Positions 63,431-64,000 of a stretch of 64,000 nt of DNA are shown here, one piece after another. A model generated the notes under the pieces. It searched no databases, was not told the origin of the DNA, and saw nothing but the letters and a program-made list of their open reading frames with translations. The DNA is from Psettodes erumei (lineage: Eukaryota > Chordata > Actinopteri > Pleuronectiformes > Psettodidae). The stretch lies in contig JAFBJZ010000603.1 in NCBI GenBank assembly GCA_016785225.1, positions 186,001 to 250,000 of the forward strand, read 5' to 3'. The translations under genes were made by a program, and so were the position numbers. Each line of letters begins with the position of its first letter. Position 1 is the first letter of the stretch.

Positions 63431-63441
63431 TCTATATATAG
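63431..63441 (-). promoter_or_regulatory. TATA/MEF2-type element of the PROB1-like promoter
   Basis: CTATATATAG fits both a TATA box and the MEF2 consensus YTAWWWWTAR. It lies about 1.1 kb upstream of the ATG and about 30 bp before the inferred transcription start. A CAGGTG E-box lies just downstream (near 63355). Such a layout is common in striated-muscle promoters, which would fit a PROB1/C4orf54-type gene. Confidence 0.45.
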
Positions 63442-64000
63442 ACCCATACTATCAGGGCCAGATAGCCATAGCTTTAGTTGTTTGCCTGGGCATGCTGATG
63501 GGGAAAGAAAAGGGGAAATACAGACCTCCAAGCGCATCCCACACCCTGTCCACTCGACCACTACACATGACGTTATACTCAGTTAACACTCTAACACTCA
63601 GTTAGTGTGTGCTTGTATGTAAGTGTGCGTGTGTGTGTGTGTGAATGCTACGCTAATGTATCGGGGGTACAACAGGTCAGAGGTTAACACAAACCACTCG
63701 GCTTTGACAGCTCACATGCAAAGCTCCCGTGCGCTTGCATGTTCACGTTTAGATATCTTATGTTCCAGGAGCACTCAAGCCAAAGCAAAAAAAAAATCTC
63801 TGATGTCAAATTCACTTAAGCTAGCCCGGCATGACAACACATGACAGGCGCACGATGAAAACTGTCAAAACAAAAGAGGTCACGTCAGTTGCTGCAAGTA
63901 TTACTGTTGCTACGATGGCAGCATAATCGCTGAGCCACACTGGCACTGTCTGGGCAGGTTTGATGGTAGTGAGACTGGATAAGCCCTCTGTCCCTGCCCT
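63442..64000. other. Upstream flank of the PROB1-like gene
   Basis: No gene is recognised. It holds a short GT run at about 63627-63642. Confidence 0.5.

Overview
The window is a piece of a teleost (ray-finned fish) chromosome. It has compact multi-exon genes with GT-AG introns, many short CA/GT and other microsatellites, and decayed fish-type repeats. Every coding gene I can recognise is a vertebrate orthologue, and residue-level matches favour fish forms. There is no sign of bacterial, viral or organellar sequence beyond old retrotransposon remnants.

Layout. The first 4.8 kb holds the 5' end of ankhd1 (minus strand): promoter, exon 1, intron 1, exon 2 and the start of intron 2. Next is an AT-rich gap (4.8-7.4 kb), then a complete hnrnph1-type gene (plus strand, 10 coding exons, 8121-11865). 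It converges tail to tail with a complete rufy1 (minus strand, 17 coding exons, 13125-17340). The two poly(A) signals lie about 50 bp apart. A short intergenic stretch separates the rufy1 head from hbegf (plus strand, 5 coding exons, 19219-21056, with a long AU-rich 3'UTR). From about 22.6 to 54.2 kb I find no gene. This stretch contains microsatellites, a truncated L2-like LINE, a well-preserved solo LTR with target-site duplication, decayed dispersed repeats, and several complex non-repetitive blocks that could be regulatory. The right end is one very large exon on the minus strand (54220-62303) for a giant member of the PROB1/C4orf54 (DUF4585) family, with a TATA/MEF2-type promoter near 63.43 kb.

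How the genes relate. There is no operon-like logic. ANKHD1 is a scaffold (ankyrin repeats plus KH), hnRNP H is a G-tract-binding splicing factor, RUFY1 is an endosomal RUN/FYVE effector, HB-EGF is a membrane-anchored EGFR ligand, and the PROB1-like protein is largely disordered. In human, ANKHD1, HBEGF and PROB1 lie in 5q31 while HNRNPH1 and RUFY1 are neighbours in 5q35, so this window joins two blocks that are separated in mammals.

Main oddities: a single-base frameshift separates the long PROB1-like ORF from its conserved DPETGKY C-terminus; the hnrnph1 gene lacks the glycine-tyrosine-rich exon(s) between qRRM2 and qRRM3; rufy1 has a GC-AG intron and CA repeats directly after two 5' splice sites; hbegf has an acidic tyrosine-rich tract before its heparin-binding region; and paired ZNF143-type motifs sit inside ankhd1 intron 1. 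I did not find a clearly new biological system. These are the points I would look at first.
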